64,000 bases of DNA, taken from NCBI GenBank assembly GCA_001931875.2, contig MSJH02000657.1, positions 1-64,000 on the forward strand, written 5' to 3'. Positions 1-10,488 of this stretch are shown here, piece by piece (position 1 is the first letter of the stretch; every line of letters begins with the position of its first letter). Source of the DNA: Byssochlamys sp. IMV 00236 (lineage: Eukaryota > Ascomycota > Eurotiomycetes > Eurotiales > Thermoascaceae). Made by a program: the position numbers and the translations under genes. Under the pieces are notes generated by a model that did not search any database, was not told where the DNA came from, and saw only the letters and a program-made list of their open reading frames with translations.

Positions 1-488
1 TAACATGATCTAGGCGTCAGGCTGCAGACCACCAGAAGAGACACCTTGACATTAAAAAGAAGCAGGCATTCTATACGCCAGATAATTTGTATATACAAGC
101 CCGGATAGTCCATCCTCACCGATCATGAAACAAACCTCGCCACGACCAAACCAGAAGAATCAAGAAAGATGCAGCGTCATTAATATAAAGTACTGCATAA
201 GTCACAATGCAAGAAAATGCAAATCTACACAGACATGCAACGAAACGGGCTGTGTAAATGGAAGGGATGATAGTACAGTTCATCGCGTAACATATCATCC
301 GCAATAGCCCACTATTCGCTTTCTCAGCCACCAGGTGAGAGAGCCTGGATGAGTCGAATTGGAAGCGTATCGGCAACTCAGACCAGTTTCTCAACCTCAC
401 CACACGGTCGCAGGCGGCATCGAACAAAAGAAGAATTTTCTCGACCATGCAACGTCCGCATCATCGGATGATGCAAACTACTGATGGT
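1..488. other. 3' flank of the GDP-mannose transporter gene; no gene seen
   Basis: This stretch lies downstream of the transporter stop codon and probably holds its 3' untranslated region and polyadenylation signals. An open frame of 110 codons on the minus strand (116-448) has no recognisable family features and is not called. Confidence 0.5.
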
Positions 489-1849
489 TTACGACCTCAG
501 TCCGTCCCTGATGCTCTGGCTGCTAGCGCTAACCGGGCCCGGGTTGGCCGTGGGCAGGACACCGATCTTCGGCTTAGCGTTCTGCTTAACCTTGGCGATG
601 GCATACACAATACCACTGACGAAACCAACAACGATGGCGGAAACACTGGGGAAGGTAACCGGAGCATCGAAGAAGATCAGACCGGACAGAGCAATGGGAA
701 GCTTGTTCAACGCGCCAACCATGGAGTATGTCGTCGAGGAGGTGACACGCACACACCATGCGGAGGTGTAGGAGATGAAGACCGAAGAGAGACCGGAAAG
801 AATCATGGCCATGATAATGTTGTTGCGGCTTTCCACGGGGAAGTTGCGGTTAATGTTGGCCGAGGACCAATCCTCAGCCAAGAGCGTGAAAACGATGAGG
901 ACGGGAATAGACAGCAGGTTGTTGTAGAACATGGCTGGGAGATAAATAGTTAGAAACCGACCACATCCTGAAGACGCAAGACCCGCTAGGAATACTTACT
1001 GTCAAAGTCCTTGAAGTTCGTCAGCTTGATACGCTTGCGCATGCCCAGCACATAGGACGAGGTGCACAAGCAGTTGATAAGCATCCAGATGTAACCAGCA
1101 TTGAGAGTCGACACCTTGGAAGTAGCATCGGCACCGCTGCTCTCCACGGCATGCTTGATGTCTGCCCAGGCAGCAATGATCGAACTCAGCACCATGAGAC
1201 CGAAGGAGAACAAGGTGAGACCCGTAACAGAGCCGCCGAACCAGAGAACCTCACCATATGCGATGAGGATGATGGTCAGGTTCTTGAAAATGGTGTACAC
1301 GGGTATCGAAAGGAACTGCAGAGCCTTGGAGCCAGTGTAGATCATGCCGATGAGAAGGAGGGTGATAGGGAACCCTGAGAGAAAATAGTATCAGCACCAG
1401 AACAAGGAACAAAGGAATTGACCCCTGAAATACGCATATCAACATACACTTCTTGGCTTCATCTGAGCTGAAATTCCGGTAGGTGATCAGTCCAAAAGAC
1501 TTGCAGCTTTGAATCGCGACAATGCAGACGATAGACTATTAGAAGAAAGGTTTCAAATCAGCACAGGCGCTTGCAATACAGCTACGTATCAGGGTGAACT
1601 CACCTGGATACAGAGCAAGAAGAAGTTGAGGTTGAAATCCAAGCCAGACAGAACGTATTTATTCATCACCGTCATCAAGATCGATGAACCACAGTATGCG
1701 AGAACCGGGAGAATCGGATTGTTGGAGATAGAGCCCGATGGATGCGTGGATCTTGTCTGGTGCACAGGCGCAGCCTCAAAGGCCTTGCTGCCCTGGTCGA
1801 GCTTGTCCATCTCGATGGTGTAGTCGTCTCTCTTCTTATCTTCCGCCAT
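489..1849 (-). CDS. gmtA: GDP-mannose transporter (nucleotide-sugar transporter, Vrg4/GmtA type)
   Basis: Multi-pass Golgi antiporter that imports GDP-mannose for protein and lipid mannosylation and cell-wall mannan. Four exons join in frame: 1849-1604, 1535-1448, 1374-1000 and 934-489, giving 384 residues, the usual length for fungal GmtA. The donors are GTGAGT, GTATGT and GTAAGT, and all acceptors are AG. The head contains a charged cytosolic segment followed by [13 protein letters not shown]. Later come [24 protein letters not shown] and the family signature region ending [16 protein letters not shown] (about residues 305-320). About ten hydrophobic segments are visible. The start is the first ATG, with the typical MAEDKK-type acidic/basic head. 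Family recognition is strong; exon joints are inferred from reading-frame continuity and consensus splice sites. Confidence 0.95.
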
Positions 1850-2670
1850 GTTGACAATGGTGCTGGTGTACGGAGAAGAGCGAGAGGGTTAACGGAAAAC
1901 GAGACAAGAAACGTGGTCGGTCGCGGGACCGCAAGAAGAAGAACTAAGGAACGTGGGAAAGTTGGCCACGAGACGCCCTCCACAAGATGAGAAAGAAGAA
2001 AGAATCTGGAAGGAAAAGGGTGCTTCGAACGCGGAAAAGGGACGTTCTGGCAAAGGGATGGAGTTTTGCTGTCCAAAACGTCCGAGTCTCGCCTGGCGCT
2101 AATTAATTTCCGGCCTGCGACCTCCGGGCGAGGCTCTGCATCTCTCTATCACTTGTTATGGATATTCGACAGCACATATTCACCCTCGATTCTTAGCTTT
2201 GCTTGTTTGTTTTCTACTTCCTATTGCATCTATTCTATTATCCCTCTTTCAATGATGTCCAGTATCTAAACCCACGGTGGCTGATCTCCGCGCCCACAGT
2301 CCCGCCACCTTCTCTAAAAACTGAGACAAGATATCTTTAATGCAAGACGAGAACCTATGGATTCGATTCCCCCGTACGGTTTAGTCTTACCGTCTTCGGC
2401 ATCGTCGCTCTAGCACGCTGTATTGTAACAATCACTACCGCCTGCTTCACCTTGAATATACTGGTATAGATATGGCGTGAATTCGCGTGGTATCATGGAA
2501 TTCCTCGTCGGTACTATATTGAATTCACTAGGATTAATCAATGCTATCGACCCTAGTATTATATTAAATTTAGGGCGGGCCCCGGGTTTATCTACTTATG
2601 TTAGTTTAGATGGATATTCGGATTTATAGGAAACAGTATTATATATATTACCCTATTATATTGCTTTCCT
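1850..2670. other. Upstream region of gmtA; no gene seen
   Basis: The part next to gmtA is purine-rich on the plus strand around 1985-2025, which is a pyrimidine tract on the coding strand, typical of fungal promoters and leaders. Further right the sequence becomes A+T-rich (2440-2660) and leads into the nuclease-like remnant. No coding segment is recognisable. Confidence 0.4.
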
Positions 2671-3487
2671 ATGAAAGAGGCGCCAACTAAGGGCGCGCTT
2701 CTGTCAGTCAAAATATATTGGCAGCCCAAAAGCTTAGGACCACCAGAAGCATTAAATATATTTGGTTTCTCGCTAGACAAGCGGCTGGAGATCTGGAAGT
2801 TAGACAAACAGGATATCATCCCAGCGCCGGAAGTTGTTCGTAAGTCTATATCCTGAACGCTATTTCCTTATGAAGATTTCTTAGTTCTAACTTTCCCAGT
2901 TTCCCGCATCGAGGAGATAGAGCAAGTGACAGGAAGAGATCCCACGAACGAGACGACAGTTCGCTGGCTATTGGGACATCATTTTACAAGCGTGCGTCAG
3001 AGGAGAACAGCAACGTATTGCTGCTATCAACGCAAACAGACCGGAAAAGCCTATCACCCTCACCGCCGAGACGCAGCTTGAGCTCCCGATTATGTACAAA
3101 GGCCAACGTGTCCTGCTGAATGGCAAGTCGGATTACAGCATATGGCACGGTGACCGTGTAATGTCTACCAGCCTGGTAATCTGCGAAGTGAAAGATAATA
3201 GCTTCGCCGAATGCCTGGCGTATATGGGTATGTTGAGTAAGAATATCACGTCTCTGAATGTAACTAACTAATCATATTATATAGCTATGGTACGCAAGAT
3301 CCGGAGACAAGAGTGCAGAATAAACACTAAGATTTACGGTTGTGTCACTGATGGCCAGGAGTTCACTTTTTTATACATCGATGAGAATGACAAGGTAACC
3401 TATACTCGGTTTATTCTCTATGACAGCGCTGATGCTTGCATTCACAGTACTCTGTCTGGCGAAGCCAATGCTGGGATATGCATCTAG
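2671..3487 (+). pseudogene. Frameshifted PD-(D/E)XK nuclease-like fungal gene
   Basis: Three coding blocks separated by two good introns (2840-2899 and 3228-3284, with GTAAGT/GTATGT donors and a CTAAC branch point in the second) read as one protein, except that the frame shifts by one base at a GGG run near 2972. Downstream of the shift are GKSDYSIWHGD and LVICEVKD, which fit the D...E-x-K catalytic core of PD-(D/E)XK folds. AYMAMVRKIRR and YGCVTDGQEFTFLYID then resemble the end of the fungal family that I believe Pfam calls PDDEXK_12. The ATG at 2671 is only the first available start; the true N-terminus may be lost. The biological role of this family is not established to my knowledge. Intact splice sites suggest recent decay, or a single sequencing error. 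Confidence 0.55.
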
Positions 3488-4268
3488 CGAAAGATGAGAT
3501 ATGGACGCACTTAGTCCGTATCACAAGATTCGCCAGTGCACTTTCTGAGTACTTCGGTGAAGACAGTTATGCCATTTAATATACCTTATCGCACCCCTAG
3601 AGTAAGATTTAAAATGCTATTTTATATTGTCCCCGATTAAAGCCAAATAAAGTTCAAAGGGATCTGATTTTAACTGCAGACAGTTCTTTTTGGCATCATT
3701 TTAGTTGTGAGTTAAAATGCAATCAGGATCCCTCCAGTATAAGCATTCTCATAAGAAAGGCAAGTAAATGATTCTCGGTGGATGCAGAATAGTGGCCCAA
3801 AACATATGACAGAGCTTTAAAGCGACAGCTTGCCACTGGGAGTTACTGTACAAGTAGAAGTATACAGACTCCATCCATGGTCGTCATTTTTGGCATCGTT
3901 TTCACAGGTCTTTATATTCTAGATGTAATTGAGAATACGATCCTAGTACAAATCATTCAAATAAGATACGTTTGTAGCTACCGTCTAGCGATGAAATCCA
4001 ACTGAAGCGCTGTCTGTAAATCCACATGGCAGATATGCATATCTAACTTTTAACTACTTAATCGGCCATAAACGGTCCGTTTTCAGGGACCAACGTTGAT
4101 CAGGCGGGTCACGACCATCCACTACCGGTTCGCATGGGATAATTTGGCGAGCAATAATAAACAAGATCGACCCTCGTCCATTCCTCTCCTGTCTCATTAG
4201 GAAAAGGTCCTAAGTTAACCAGCAAAACGATTCCTCCGTGAGCCTTTGCACAAACACCCACGCACACA
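3488..4268. other. Upstream region of the Plp1-like gene; no gene seen
   Basis: A+T-rich intergenic DNA holding the promoter of the gene that starts at 4269. It contains two near-identical 16-base words (TTTTTGGCATCATTTT at 3687 and the same with one change at 3887) whose starts are exactly 200 bases apart. No coding segment is recognisable. Confidence 0.4.
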
Positions 4269-5033
4269 ATGTCCGCCGCACCCCTCGACCCCGTGGTCTC
4301 CTCCATCATCGACCGCAACAATCCCGTTACGAACTCCGAGGAATTCGACGAAGATGCTATCTTCGAAGCTCTCGAGAACGAAGATGACTCTGCATACCGA
4401 TCGCGTCGTGTTGAGCAGCTCTCTGCTGAATTAAAATCCGCCCAAGATGCCGTGCGTTCCATCCAGCGCGACGCTGCCTCGAACATTACGACCGTCCACG
4501 ATGCGCTCTATCCTACCTTATCGAATGACCAGGCCCTTCTCGATTTCACAACCCAGAATCAGCGGTGCGTTGTACACTTCGCTCATCCAGACTTCGCAAA
4601 GTGCGGCGTGATGGATGAGCATCTCCGTCTCCTGGCATCACGGCACTACGAGGTGCGGTTCGCCCGCGTTGATGTGCGCGATTGTCCCTTCGTCGTGGAG
4701 AAATTGAACGTACGCATCTTGCCATGTGTCATTGGCTTCGTTGATGGCGTTGGTGTCGAACGTGTTCTGGGATTCGAGGGGCTAGGATCAGGAAGTCGGG
4801 ACGGCGTTAAAGGCTTCAGGACTGTCGAATTGGAAAAGAGACTGGTTACCAAGGGTGTGCTCTCCAGGAGAAAACTGGCTGAGGATGGAGGACCTGGTAT
4901 CTCCGGGCCAGGTGACAGCGATAGTGAGAGTGAGGACGACCGTCAGCGGAGAGGTCAGCGCGGAGCGATTCGCAGTGGGAACGCGAGGAATAGACATGCC
5001 GCTGAGGATGACGACGATGATGATTGGGACTAG
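4269..5033 (+). CDS. plp1: Thioredoxin-fold phosducin-like protein (Plp1/TXNDC9 type)
   Basis: Single-exon gene for 254 residues. Family members are cytosolic co-chaperones that act with the CCT chaperonin on tubulin and actin folding. Residues about 55-80 form a helical stretch rich in Arg/Glu (RSRRVEQLSAELKSAQ). A thioredoxin-like domain follows at about 95-190 with VVHFAHPDFAKCGVMDEHL, where phosducin-like proteins lack the CxxC pair, then ARVDVRDCPFVVEKLNVRILP, the conserved cis-Pro region. The C-terminus is acidic and low complexity, ending in a run of Asp. The first ATG is used; the upstream context ACACAATG is a normal fungal start. S. cerevisiae Plp1 and human TXNDC9 are the closest relatives I recognise. 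Confidence 0.9.
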   Translation: MSAAPLDPVVSSIIDRNNPVTNSEEFDEDAIFEALENEDDSAYRSRRVEQLSAELKSAQDAVRSIQRDAASNITTVHDALYPTLSNDQALLDFTTQNQRCVVHFAHPDFAKCGVMDEHLRLLASRHYEVRFARVDVRDCPFVVEKLNVRILPCVIGFVDGVGVERVLGFEGLGSGSRDGVKGFRTVELEKRLVTKGVLSRRKLAEDGGPGISGPGDSDSESEDDRQRRGQRGAIRSGNARNRHAAEDDDDDDWD

Positions 5034-5976
5034 GAATGGAATTCCCAGAGTGGGTTGCTTCCTACAGTACTTTAACATGCGGCCCCTAGATATTTTTGGG
5101 TTGCTTCTGATTCATCGATACCCCGAAACGAGAAAATAGCAATTAACAGACAAAAGATATGGAGACAAACTTCCATGACTTTGAAGGGACACTGAGAAAG
5201 AACTGCGTATTACTGCCTTAATCAACGGAAACCTGTAGATATTATAGATGTATATTTGCATATATTATGACTAGATAGATCCCGCAAGAAGGAATGAGAA
5301 CCGCTGGGCTAGACTAGAAACTTTGGGAAAGGACAGTCTTATATATAAAGAAACAAAAAACACATGACATTGCGAGTTTAGAGCGCATAGAAGAACAAAC
5401 ATACTGTGTGCAGAACGACTATCCATTCATTCCTCTGGTCCCCTGTAACACCATCGATCCCACCGACGCCTTTACGCTATGGCTGTTCCTCTGTGTACAC
5501 TAGGAAAACGGCAAATAGTAAGAGAAGATTCACATCAGCCGTCATAGGCGACCTCGACACACCCAGGCCCTAAGTACCTATCATGGTTCACTTGCATTAG
5601 GGAACAACAGATAACTTGGGAAAGACGCCACGTAGCAAGCAACGCGCATTGCATGATCGTACAGTTACAGAAGGCAGCCTATCTGATGCTAATATGGGGA
5701 AAAGTAAGAAAAGGGAAAAAAAGGCAACGAAGCAACGAGAAGAGAAAAGATGAGGGGAAGTCTCCAGATGTGTAAGGAGACCAGTCGTTGCAATCACAAA
5801 ACAATGATAGAAATAAGCGTAGAAAAGGAAAATGTTAAAATCTATACAAAGGGACATGAAATACTACTGCCTAGAAAAGTGCCGGCTGTGCTCGACGCAG
5901 ACAGCTGAAAGAATTTCAAGTCCTGAAAAAGACATCGTAGAGAATTGCAATCCAGGGGAACATGGATGGTGGACTA
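5034..5976. other. Convergent 3' region between plp1 and knr4
   Basis: Both neighbours end here, so this is expected to hold two transcript ends. The DNA is A+T-rich with several TATAGATGTATAT-like segments (5240-5270) that could serve in 3'-end formation. No open frame here has recognisable family features. Confidence 0.4.
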
Positions 5977-7597
5977 TTATATGGCCACGTTCTTCATCTC
6001 GCCCTCAATGTCGTCAATGACAGAAGCCCGCTTGGCGTCCTTTTCAGAAGCCTTTTCCTTAGCAGTATCCTGTTCCTCTTTCTCCGTCTCCGAAGCGGCC
6101 TTCTCAGGTGCAGGCTCTTCCTCCCCAGTAAGGACGCGCGGGGTCGTCACCTGGATGAGATCTTCTCCGTTGTCTTTGGTGGCAGCATCTCGGCTAGTCT
6201 CTCCCACAGCAGTCGTGGAGATAGGGCTCGCTGCCTCTTCCGTCACACGAGCGAGAGGACTTGAAATGCCGAACTGACCCTTAGGGCTGTGGTTAGGGCC
6301 ACGAGCAGAGAGGCGATGCGGCGATCTCCCCCGTTCCTCACTGGGAGTTGGGCTGCCGTAAGGAGACTCCCTGCTAGCTCTGTTCGGGTTTGTATTGACA
6401 CCCAGTCCATTGGGAGCCTTGCGGCGCGGTGGTCTTCTGCCGTATTTCTGATCCGTTCTCCACCGCAGAATTTCGAGATATGGAGGCTCGACGTTCTGGT
6501 TTTTGAATTCCTTCAGCTTGAGCTCACCGGTTTCCTCGTCCACGAAGACCTTGTCACTAGTGATATCGTCCGCGACAGTTGCGAGGAAAGAAGCCCAGGA
6601 GCGAGCAACTACGTATTTGCAGTCGTAGTCACGACCGAATATGATGACCTGTCCCCACTTTCCTGCCGGTCCTGGTGCCAGGTCGACGGCGATACAGTTT
6701 CCACCCCAGTCGCGTGCAAGAGGGATCCAGCCGGGGTGTGCGTAGGCCTTCTGGATAGCTCGTGGAGGTTGAGAATCCTGGCGGTCAAGGAGCTCCTGCC
6801 GCCACAATGGGTTGGACATTTGTTGAGCGGGGGAGGCGGAGGAAGAACCACCAAAAGCCTTTGGAGGTGGCCCTTGACTGAGCGTGGTTGAGCCTAGAAA
6901 CTCCTCGTTGACTGTCCGCCAATTCTTCCATTCTTGAACAACCTCTTCACAGTCCAGGAGCATACAACCAAAGATGATACCCGTCGGTAGACCGCCACGC
7001 TCTTGACCGTCGTGAATCGACAATGACTCGCGGACCTCCAATGGCAGAGTGCAGTCCAATTCATGCTCCAACTCATTGATATCGTTCTGGGTGCAGCCTT
7101 CACAAAGCTGGTCCCAAAGTTCTTCGTAGTTCTTTTCCGCCCATCGGTCAATTTTGCTCCACGAATGGGTGATTGGAGGGGGTGGTGGAGCGCCCGCATG
7201 GAAGCTTTGCATCTGGATCTCTCCGGCACCATCTGCACCCTGGTCATTCGATCTCCGCTTCTGGGAGGAGAGAGATCTCATGCCAGGAGAGTATGGACGC
7301 GTGGGGGAACCGAGACCGGTGGGCGATCCGTTTGTTGGGTATTCCTCTTCATAAGGGGAAGTAAGATCGGCTCGCGACTCGAGTGCACTCGTAGCGACAG
7401 ACGTGAGAGGTTCATGGCGGCTCTGGCTTAGAGGCACATGCTGGCCAGTTCGATAAGGGGAATCATGGGAAGCGTGTCGGTCATTAGAGGTCATCGTATG
7501 CCAGAACGAACGCCATGCTGACCCGATTCTACCTAGGGTCAGAACCACCGGTGGAAAGACAGATAGGGCGGCCAGAGGTTACTCACGCATTTGTCAT
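5977..7597 (-). CDS. knr4: Knr4/Smi1 cell-wall synthesis regulator
   Basis: Homologue of yeast Knr4/Smi1, an intrinsically disordered hub linking the cell-integrity MAP kinase pathway and calcineurin to beta-glucan and chitin synthesis. Two coding exons: a tiny first one, 7597-7587 (ATGACAAATGC), then 7528-5977, giving 520 residues. The spliced start reads MTNAIGSAWRSFWHTM, which continues the conserved SFWHTMTSNDRHASHDSPYR head. The SMI1/KNR4 globular domain spans about residues 125-310 (ITHSWSKIDRWAEKNYEELW, LPLEVRESLSIHDGQE, TGIIFGCMLLDCEE). Both ends are disordered and rich in Ser, Pro and Glu. A longer frame open from 7548 could start translation without the small exon, but the spliced version has a better N-terminus. 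The acceptor is the second of two AGs (see findings). Confidence 0.92.
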
Positions 7598-8368
7598 GGC
7601 GGGCAGAGAAGCCGAACCGGCAGAAACTTGACAAAAAAGGACGATCAAGGTGCGTGTGCCCCAGGGGTGTTCATGGACAGGCCCCAGACGCGATAGGCAC
7701 CGCAGGAAGCAACAAGCGACGAGACTAGTAGGATGGAGTGAATGCGAGAATGGAACAACGGCAGGGTGACATGAACAATGTACAGGGCAGCAGAAGCGAC
7801 AGTAGCAAAGCCAGAGTGTGGATGGATGGACAGCCGTAGATGACTTCTGGAGACTGAAGGTTAGGGAGAGGTTATACCTAGAAAAAGCCAAAGACGGGGG
7901 AGCGTGCACCACGGGCGGAGGATTGGGCTCGCCGGTGTTCTTCGCTGTGCCTTCTCCTGGATCTTCTTAGCGTGTGCCGGGGCAGGAGACAACTTCGCCC
8001 GCCCGGCATCTGCGACCGCCCCTGGGAAGGCGGAACTCATTCATTTATTGTTGTTATTATTATTATTGTTATTCTTGTCCAGTGCTTCATGATTACTAGG
8101 AGGATTGCTTTCTTAGTTGCTTACTATCGTTGCCAACTAATTATATCGTCTCCATCGGGCTCCTGGCTGTCCTATGCTCTAGAGAAGTCCTGATTGCAGT
8201 GGAAAGTAAAAGACCACCCCAACTGTTCCCTTCTTGTCTACAGAGACCAAGACTGACCTTAGATTTCTTCAGCAGTCATAACATAACAATCATCACTCAT
8301 CATCATCACTGTCATCATCCTAAGCTCTCCCATGGATAATCCAATAACCTGGAATCAGACAGTAGTTA
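7598..8368. other. Upstream region of knr4; simple repeat; no gene seen
   Basis: Promoter and leader of knr4 on the minus strand. A short TTG/TTA-rich simple repeat lies at about 8046-8074 and a CAT/ATC-rich patch at 8285-8320. Nothing else is recognisable. Confidence 0.4.
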
Positions 8369-8775
8369 TTACACGTCAGCACTGAACATCAGCCATCTCT
8401 GTCCCATCCCCTGATTCATCAGTCTTGGAAGGATAAGATCGATTCGTCCAGAGGTATGTACATCGAGAATCTGACCATACTTGAAATCCCTGGCAATGAC
8501 GGATTCTTCCTTGGAAGGGATCAATTGATACGCACGCATACCACCCTTCTTCAAATTGACTTTGATCGGGAAAAAACCACGATCTCATTAATTCAACCCT
8601 ATTTTAGCTCTCTAATCTTCTTACCCGGGAGAACACGCGAACCGTGGCGGTTCCTAATATATGCTAGTATTTCAGCCTCAACTGGCGTATTTAATCTATC
8701 ATATATCTCTTTGCAACTAATACGGGAGTTCTCCGTGCAATAATCAATCCATCTTGTCCCTACCAGACCAAACTC
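8369..8775 (-). pseudogene. Remnant of an unrecognised protein-coding gene
   Basis: On the minus strand two open segments look like real protein but are separated by stops. The upstream one (about 8775-8606) contains WIDYCTENSRISCKEIYDRL and VEAEILAYIRNRHGSR. The downstream one (about 8587-8369) contains FFPIKVNLKKGGMRAYQLIP, SKEESVIARDFKYGQILDVH and RIDLILPRLMNQGMGQRW before a stop. A further K/E-rich segment (8966-8760) partly overlaps in another frame. The mixture of ordinary-looking peptide with two adjacent stops and frame changes suggests a decayed gene or transposon. I do not recognise the family. Confidence 0.3.
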
Positions 8776-9639
8776 TTATGGAGACCGGAAACACCACCAC
8801 TAACTAAACTAACAATGGGACCCTTTTTTTCCTTTTCTCTTTTCCTTTTCAAATAATCTACGTACCACCGTTTCTCTAGTCGACTGTCACTAAGGACCTC
8901 CTCTCTAGGGCGGTTGGTTTCACCACTCACGCGCCGCAAAAAAAAAGAGATAGTTTTAAAATTCAACGGTTGTTGATCTCAAGATCTAGGCTCAGGTGGA
9001 GTTTTGGCTCGCTAACTTGGCTTGGCGGCGCCGCCTAGCACTGTTCTGCGACTCCATCTTCGAAGGTGCTAAGTTAGTTGGTAGTTTAGCAGCGCCCCCT
9101 GGTCAGTAGTAGGTGACCAAATTTAATCTAGTATTCTGTTTGCCGTCCCACTGCCTTGTCTGATTAGTGAAATAAGCCGGAAGTCCCGACAGGAGGAGGA
9201 AGTTATGTAGATCTCCTTTTCTTTTCCAGATTGATTCTAGAATAAACTGAGAAGCTGTTGGATTTTAGTCCTACGTATCTACCACGAGACCACGGCGTTA
9301 AGCGGGCCGTTTGATACACCGGGAAGAAAGCCACCGCATCGCATAAAAACCCACCGTTTCCACTGACGTGTCCCCTATCTACCTATCTACTTTTAACATG
9401 GAGGAAAGGATGTCTGAGCCCTGAGTCCTGACAAAGCTGGCTATGATCGCACCAAGCATGACTTAGAAGTTTGGAACCCTTTGTAGATCAAGCCCGCGAC
9501 CCGCAGCAATTATTAACCTAGATAGAGTAACTAGTTATTCTTATAGAAAAAGGCGGTTGCTGACTTATTCCTCGGAATCTAAAACTTGACTAGTTCGTTA
9601 ACTTAACCCCTACTTAACAATAATAATAATAATGTCCTC
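8776..9639. other. Intergenic DNA with short inverted and simple repeats
   Basis: No gene is recognisable. A 12-base perfect palindrome (GGCGGCGCCGCC) sits at 9024-9035 and an (AAT)5 tract at 9619-9633. The stretch lies between two suspected gene remnants and may itself be decayed. Confidence 0.35.
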
Positions 9640-10190
9640 GTGGCTAGGAAGGAGCAGCTATTAATATCACTGCATTACCTTGACCTCTCAGTGAGCCTTG
9701 AATTCAATAATATCTCCGAAGACGATACTATTGTTGCTACTGTCTCAATTTCATTTTATAGTGATCGTGATCAGCTTACTCGATACAGTTTAATGGAGAT
9801 TCATCTGAAAACGAGCGTGATGATTTCGGATGGTCTAACTATGCGGCCAGATACGCCAGCATCGACATGTCATGAACCTCGAAGAGCTCGAAAGTCCCGA
9901 CAGGAAATGCAAACTGTCACACACGGAGAACTCCTTCTCACAACCTGCATGCCAGGGGCGCCATCTAACAAAAAATCGAAAGAATAAATCCTCTCATGGA
10001 CGACAAGCGAGAGATGCCGTTCTCTGAGGAAAGCCAACAAAAGCAGTTAACACAGATTAAAAGAATGGTTCAAGAAAGCCATTAGGAAAGTCCACCCAGA
10101 CGACCAGGCCGCGATAGGACTCAGAAAATGGTTCCAGACTCCGGGTAAGATGCAAGAAAAAACATCCAGCCACTCTGAACAAAATTCAAG
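9640..10190 (+). pseudogene. Possible decayed coding segments, family unknown
   Basis: Frame 3 of the plus strand from about 9786 carries protein-like pieces: GDSSENERDDFGWSNYAARY, then a stop, then after a second stop MDDKREMPFSEESQQKQLTQ (from 9996). A different frame continues as EWFKKAIRKVHPDDQAAIGL followed by RKWFQTPGKMQEK. The pieces fit together with two in-frame stops and one frame change, which is how a degenerate gene looks. A competing 115-codon open frame (9640-9987) has weaker protein character. I cannot assign a family, and chance open frames remain possible. Confidence 0.2.
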
Positions 10191-10488
10191 GTAGCAAATC
10201 TATCAGGAGTCACCCCAAAACCCCAGAACTCACGACAGTGCCCTTTCCCTAAGTGAAGGTCAAGTAGAGACTCCGCAGGACCGAAAGAAAAGAGATCAAA
10301 CCGGGAAAAGACGAACGACCGACGGGACAGCAAAGAAATGGAATAAGGAAGGACAACAGGAGTATTCCCGACAGAATCCATCCCAGTGATGCACAAACCC
10401 GTGAACAGAAAAGGCCGCCTCCAAAAATAACTCCGAGGACGCTTCCTGCAGTCAAGGAATGACAAAACAATTATGCGAGAGGGCTCTA
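10191..10488. other. 3' flank of the Edc-like gene; no gene seen
   Basis: This is the downstream side of the minus-strand gene ending at 10489. Open frames on the minus strand here (10121-10470) show no family features. Confidence 0.4.

Noticed and set aside
116..448. Minus-strand open frame of 110 codons with hydrophobic parts
   Set aside because: It lies in the presumed 3' flank of gmtA, has no family features and overlaps an unrelated plus-strand frame.
9240..9310. A tRNA-like segment on the minus strand (GGACTAAAATCC resembling a serine tRNA anticodon arm)
   Set aside because: No matching acceptor stem, D arm or T-loop could be paired around it, so it is more likely chance similarity.
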